This document shows, piece after piece, positions 23,967-26,408 of a stretch of DNA of 26,408 nucleotides. Origin of the DNA: JAADEM01 sp965371855 (GTDB lineage Bacteria; Bacteroidota; Bacteroidia; Bacteroidales; Marinilabiliaceae). The stretch lies in NCBI GenBank assembly GCA_965371855.1, contig CBDUZZ010000067.1, positions 1-26,408 of the forward strand, read 5' to 3'. The position numbers and the translations under genes were made by a program. Within the stretch, counting starts at the first letter, position 1; the number at the start of each line of letters is the position of its first letter. The notes below the pieces were generated by a model, which was not told the origin of the DNA, made no database searches, and saw only the letters and a program-made list of their open reading frames with translations.

Positions 23967-24662
23967 ATGAAGAATTTATATCTAACCTCTTTCGTTTTAT
24001 TGTTATCAGCATTAACAGCATGCCAATCCGGCACAAAAAATAACAAGCAGGAGTCAAAAAATAAAAACTCCGATTACGGTAACATGTTTTTACCGAATCT
24101 TTCGAATGCAACTTTTAACAAAGGTATTTGGTCTTTTAATGATGGCATCCTTACAGCTGAAGAGGATAAAGTTATATGGACTAACAAAGAGTATGAAAAT
24201 TTTATTCTGGAACTGGATTTTAAAACCGAATCAGGTGCTAATAGCGGTGTTCTTGTCTACTGTACCAATCGCGAAAATTGGATTCCTAATTCTGTTGAGA
24301 TTCAGATTACAGATGATTTTCATGAGAAGTGGGCTACAGCAAACCCCACCTGGCAATGTGGTGCCATATTCGGTCATTTGGCGCCAAAGCATAGTACCGT
24401 GAAAAAACCGGGTGTGTGGAACCATTACAAAATAACATGTCAAGGCCGGAATGTTATCGTTGAGCTCAACGGTGATGAAGTTACCAATATGGATATGTCA
24501 CAATGGACAAGTGCAAAAAAGAATCCCGATGGAACACAAATTCCGGAATGGCTAAGCACACCTTTTGCAGAACTGACTACTAAAGGATTTATTGGTTTTC
24601 AGGGAAAACATGCCGGATCAAAGGTCTATTTTAGGAATATTAATATAAGAGGTATTGAGTAA
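23967..24662 (+). CDS. DUF1080 lipoprotein (3-keto-disaccharide hydrolase family)
   Basis: I prefer the ATG at 23967, which gives MKNLYLTSFVLLLSALTAC, a compact SPase II signal with lipobox Leu-Thr-Ala-Cys (Cys19); an in-frame ATG at 23946 adds seven residues. The mature part of about 210 residues is a concanavalin-like jelly roll: FNDGILTAEEDKVIWT, FILELDFKTESGANSGVLVY, VEIQITDDF, GVWNHYKITCQGRNVIVELN and GFIGFQGKHAGSKVYFRNI at the end. These are DUF1080 marks. Family members include 3-keto-disaccharide hydrolases and sugar-binding proteins; the substrate here is not evident. It may be on the aroE transcript (gap about 70 bases). Confidence 0.9.
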   Translation: MKNLYLTSFVLLLSALTACQSGTKNNKQESKNKNSDYGNMFLPNLSNATFNKGIWSFNDGILTAEEDKVIWTNKEYENFILELDFKTESGANSGVLVYCTNRENWIPNSVEIQITDDFHEKWATANPTWQCGAIFGHLAPKHSTVKKPGVWNHYKITCQGRNVIVELNGDEVTNMDMSQWTSAKKNPDGTQIPEWLSTPFAELTTKGFIGFQGKHAGSKVYFRNINIRGIE

Positions 24663-24668
24663 TTCAAC

Positions 24669-24696
24669 ATCCAATAATCAATATCCAATATTCATT
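24669..24696. repeat. Four heptamers after the DUF1080 stop codon
   Basis: ATCCAAT, AATCAAT, ATCCAAT and ATTCATT follow without gaps, starting seven bases after the stop codon; the seven bases before (ATTCAAC) may be a fifth degenerate copy. Confidence 0.85.
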
Positions 24697-24778
24697 GAAC
24701 AAGGAAATAATTGGAAATTGAGTATTCGACATTGTGACTTGATACTGAATCAATTAGTCATCTGATGATTCTACATAC

Positions 24779-25462
24779 CTAATCAATCTCCCACTTCCCA
24801 AATTTTGTGTCTTCATAAGATCCTTTCAGATACTTTAAGAATTCTTTTCTATCGATAAACTCTGCACCAAGACTTTCGAGATGAGCTGTTTGCATCTGAA
24901 CGTCAATTATATTTATATTCAATTTGTTCGCATTTCTACACAAATAATACAAAGCAATTTTTGAGACATCAGATTTTTTGTTGAACATTGATTCTCCGGA
25001 AAAAACAGTACCTATTTGCACTCCATAAAGACCGCCTATCAGTTCATTATTTTCATAAACTTCAACTGAATGAGCAATTCCGATTGACGATAATTGTACA
25101 TAAGCCTTTACCATATCTTCAGTAATCCAGGTTTCGTCTTCATGCTTTCTTTTTATTGTTTTACAATTACTTATAACAGAATGAAAATCAAAATCATATC
25201 TTATTTCAATGTTAGAGTTTCTAATTTTTTGTTTTAAACTTTTTCTTGCTTTAAATTTTTCAGGAAACAAAACAAATCTAGAATCCGGGGACCACCACAA
25301 TATTGGATCCTCATCGCTATACCAGGGGAAAATACCATTTGCATATGCATTTAATAATCGTTCAACAGACAGGTCGCCACCAATTGCCAATAATCCATCT
25401 TCCCGCGCATACTCAGGTGAAGGAAATGAATAATCATTAATATCTAACTCAAATACCGGCAT
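24779..25462 (-). CDS. aat: Leucyl/phenylalanyl-tRNA--protein transferase
   Basis: Aat adds Leu or Phe to N-terminal Arg or Lys of proteins, marking them for ClpAP. The protein has 227 residues from the ATG at 25462. An upstream TTG at 25486 is rejected because it lies within the -7 box, and an ATG at 25471 is the other option. Marks are FPSPEYAREDGLLAIGGDLS, GIFPWYSDEDPILWWSPDSR, WITEDMVKAYVQL, GIAHSVEVY, IGGLYGVQIGTVFSGESMF and, near the end, VQMQTAHLESLGAE. It is a single gene, divergent from the DUF2807 gene. Confidence 0.96.
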   Translation of the reverse strand: MPVFELDINDYSFPSPEYAREDGLLAIGGDLSVERLLNAYANGIFPWYSDEDPILWWSPDSRFVLFPEKFKARKSLKQKIRNSNIEIRYDFDFHSVISNCKTIKRKHEDETWITEDMVKAYVQLSSIGIAHSVEVYENNELIGGLYGVQIGTVFSGESMFNKKSDVSKIALYYLCRNANKLNINIIDVQMQTAHLESLGAEFIDRKEFLKYLKGSYEDTKFGKWEID

Positions 25463-25483
25463 ATGTATCATACAAACAGTGTT

Positions 25484-25513
25484 CAAATATAAACAAAAAC
25501 ACAGTTCTGCAAA
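25484..25513 (-). promoter_or_regulatory. Promoter of aat
   Basis: On the minus strand TTTG (25513-25510) and TATATTTG (25491-25484) are 18 bases apart, a close match to the vegetative consensus. The expected transcript start near 25477 supports a start codon at 25471 or 25462. Confidence 0.65.
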
Positions 25514-25572
25514 TATTTACAGCAAATATGCATTAGTAATTTAACAATTCAACTATAGAACCATAGATTGAT

Positions 25573-25602
25573 TGTAACCTTTCCTGCCCTATAATCGTCT
25601 AA
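25573..25602 (+). promoter_or_regulatory. ECF-type promoter of the DUF2807 gene
   Basis: TGTAAC (25573-25578) and CGTCTAA (25596-25602) lie 17 bases apart, the layout of extracytoplasmic-function sigma promoters (AAC at -35, CGTC at -10). No TAnnTTTG box is present in this spacer on the plus strand. The leader would be about 23 bases. Confidence 0.5.
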
Positions 25603-25629
25603 TTAACAAACTTAATTAAATCTATTATC

Positions 25630-26337
25630 ATGAAACAAAAACTTTTATGCGGACTACTAGCGTTAGGCGTATTTGCATCAGGCACACTTTTGTCAACAGC
25701 TTTTGCACAGGAAACAGAAACCCGTGCCATTCCTGATATTATAACACAGGTTTATGTTAGTTCAGGTATTGATTTGTATGTAACCCAGGGAAACAATATT
25801 TCACTTGAAATTGAAGCTGACAAAAGTTTCATGGGCAAAATAATTACTGAAGTAAAGGGACATGAACTTCGTATTTATACCGAAAGCCGTATTAGTTGGA
25901 AAAGGACAACTATTCCAAAAGTTCACCTAACTATTAATCAGTTAAACCGAATAGTATGTTCAGCCGGAGCTGATGTGTACACTAAGAATGTAATAAAAAC
26001 TGATTCTCTTGAACTTATTGCAAAAAGTGGTGCCGATATTTATGCTACAGTAGACACAAAGCTATTGAAGCTGAAAACTTCTTCCGGTTCCGACATCAAG
26101 GTAAAGGGTAAGGCAGTGACTTTAATTGCAAGTGCAGGTAGTGGCAGTGATATTATTGCAGATGACCTTGCAGCAAAATATGTTAAAGTAAGCACTTCTG
26201 CAGGCTCCGATGCTAAAGTTTATGCATTGGAAAGTATTGATGCTCATGCCAGCAGTGGTAGTGATATAATTTTTTACGGCAATCCCACAACCAAAAATAT
26301 AGAAAAATCTAGTGGTGGAGATGTTACTAGGAAATGA
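25630..26337 (+). CDS. Secreted DUF2807 (head GIN domain) protein
   Basis: The 235-residue protein has a signal peptide (MKQKLLCGLLALGVFASGTLLSTAFAQ is cut after Ala-Phe-Ala). The mature part is one DUF2807 right-handed beta-helix: VSSGIDLYVTQGNN, EVKGHELRIYTE, and then repeating rungs with Ser/Ala-Gly-Ser/Ala-Asp turns (SAGADVYTKNV, KSGADIYATV, SSGSDIKVKGK, GSGSDIIADDL, TSAGSDAKVYAL, SSGSDIIFYG). Function is unknown; the family is often linked to ECF sigma/anti-sigma genes in Bacteroidota, in line with the ECF-like promoter here. The C-terminal end is followed three bases later by a tandem repeat that leaves the window. Confidence 0.9.
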   Translation: MKQKLLCGLLALGVFASGTLLSTAFAQETETRAIPDIITQVYVSSGIDLYVTQGNNISLEIEADKSFMGKIITEVKGHELRIYTESRISWKRTTIPKVHLTINQLNRIVCSAGADVYTKNVIKTDSLELIAKSGADIYATVDTKLLKLKTSSGSDIKVKGKAVTLIASAGSGSDIIADDLAAKYVKVSTSAGSDAKVYALESIDAHASSGSDIIFYGNPTTKNIEKSSGGDVTRK

Positions 26338-26340
26338 CAA

Positions 26341-26408
26341 TTTTCAATGTGTTAATTTTCAATGTGTTAATTTTCAATGTGTTAATTTTCAATGTGTTAA
26401 TTTTCAAT
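26341..26408. repeat. 15-bp tandem repeat, 4.5 copies, cut by the window edge
   Basis: TTTTCAATGTGTTAA repeats perfectly at 26341, 26356, 26371 and 26386, with eight bases of a fifth copy at 26401-26408. It begins three bases after the DUF2807 stop codon; its full length is not visible. Confidence 0.97.

Noticed and set aside
26341..26408. CRISPR array at the right edge
   Set aside because: The 15-bp units are directly contiguous with no unique spacers; it is a plain tandem repeat.

Overview
The window looks like chromosome from a member of the Bacteroidota, probably Bacteroidales or a related free-living lineage; genus cannot be read from it. The signs are low G+C, spacers rich in short repeats, at least eight sites fitting the Bacteroidota promoter (TTG/TTTG, about 17-20 nt, TAnnTTTG), type II signal peptides with acidic residues after the cysteine, an ATP-type PEP carboxykinase, an ACT-less SerA whose catalytic His is Lys, a DUF2807 (head GIN) protein and a sulfatase/DUF1080 pair. 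Most genes are core or metabolic. I see no tRNA, rRNA, CRISPR array, prophage or intact insertion sequence.

Layout. 1-1376: the start of a secreted protein leaving the window on the minus strand, a small lipoprotein, then about 800 bases without a gene that hold a palindromic MITE-like element with 19-bp terminal inverted repeats. 1377-4188: xerD-like recombinase, then pckA with a strong terminator. 4281-6326 (minus): a GNAT-like acyltransferase followed by a YitT-family membrane protein. 6345-6851: a debris island with two degraded gene ends facing away from each other, an orphan terminator, a heptamer tract and the uvrA promoter. 6861-12278: uvrA, a sulfotransferase plus START-domain pair, and a surface-type lipoprotein with its own promoter and terminator.

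12280-12450 holds an unusually good promoter with no gene behind it. 12451-17703 (minus) is yggS and then, upstream of a terminator, a serine/one-carbon unit read gcvT-serC-serA-DUF1015. SerA makes 3-phosphohydroxypyruvate, SerC makes phosphoserine, and GcvT handles the glycine formed from serine. No phosphoserine phosphatase lies in the unit, and DUF1015 carries an Asp-Gly-His-His-Arg motif of the ParB/sulfiredoxin/SerK type, which makes it a candidate serine-linked kinase or phosphatase. 17906-18779 is a two-gene signalling cassette (HPt-like, STAS). 18922-24662 (plus) contains a lipoprotein sulfatase, a TPR protein, a DUF368 polyprenyl-phosphate carrier, aroE and a DUF1080 lipoprotein. aat (minus) and a DUF2807 protein (plus) are divergent from 25484-25630; aat has a housekeeping-type promoter and the DUF2807 gene an ECF-type one.

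The most unusual structural feature is a set of four unrelated-looking 28-bp tracts, each four heptamers long, three of which sit on or just after a stop codon (yggS, DUF368, DUF1080) and one at the expected -33 region of uvrA. A 15-bp tandem repeat runs off the right edge. All assignments are from reading the sequence; no database search was possible.
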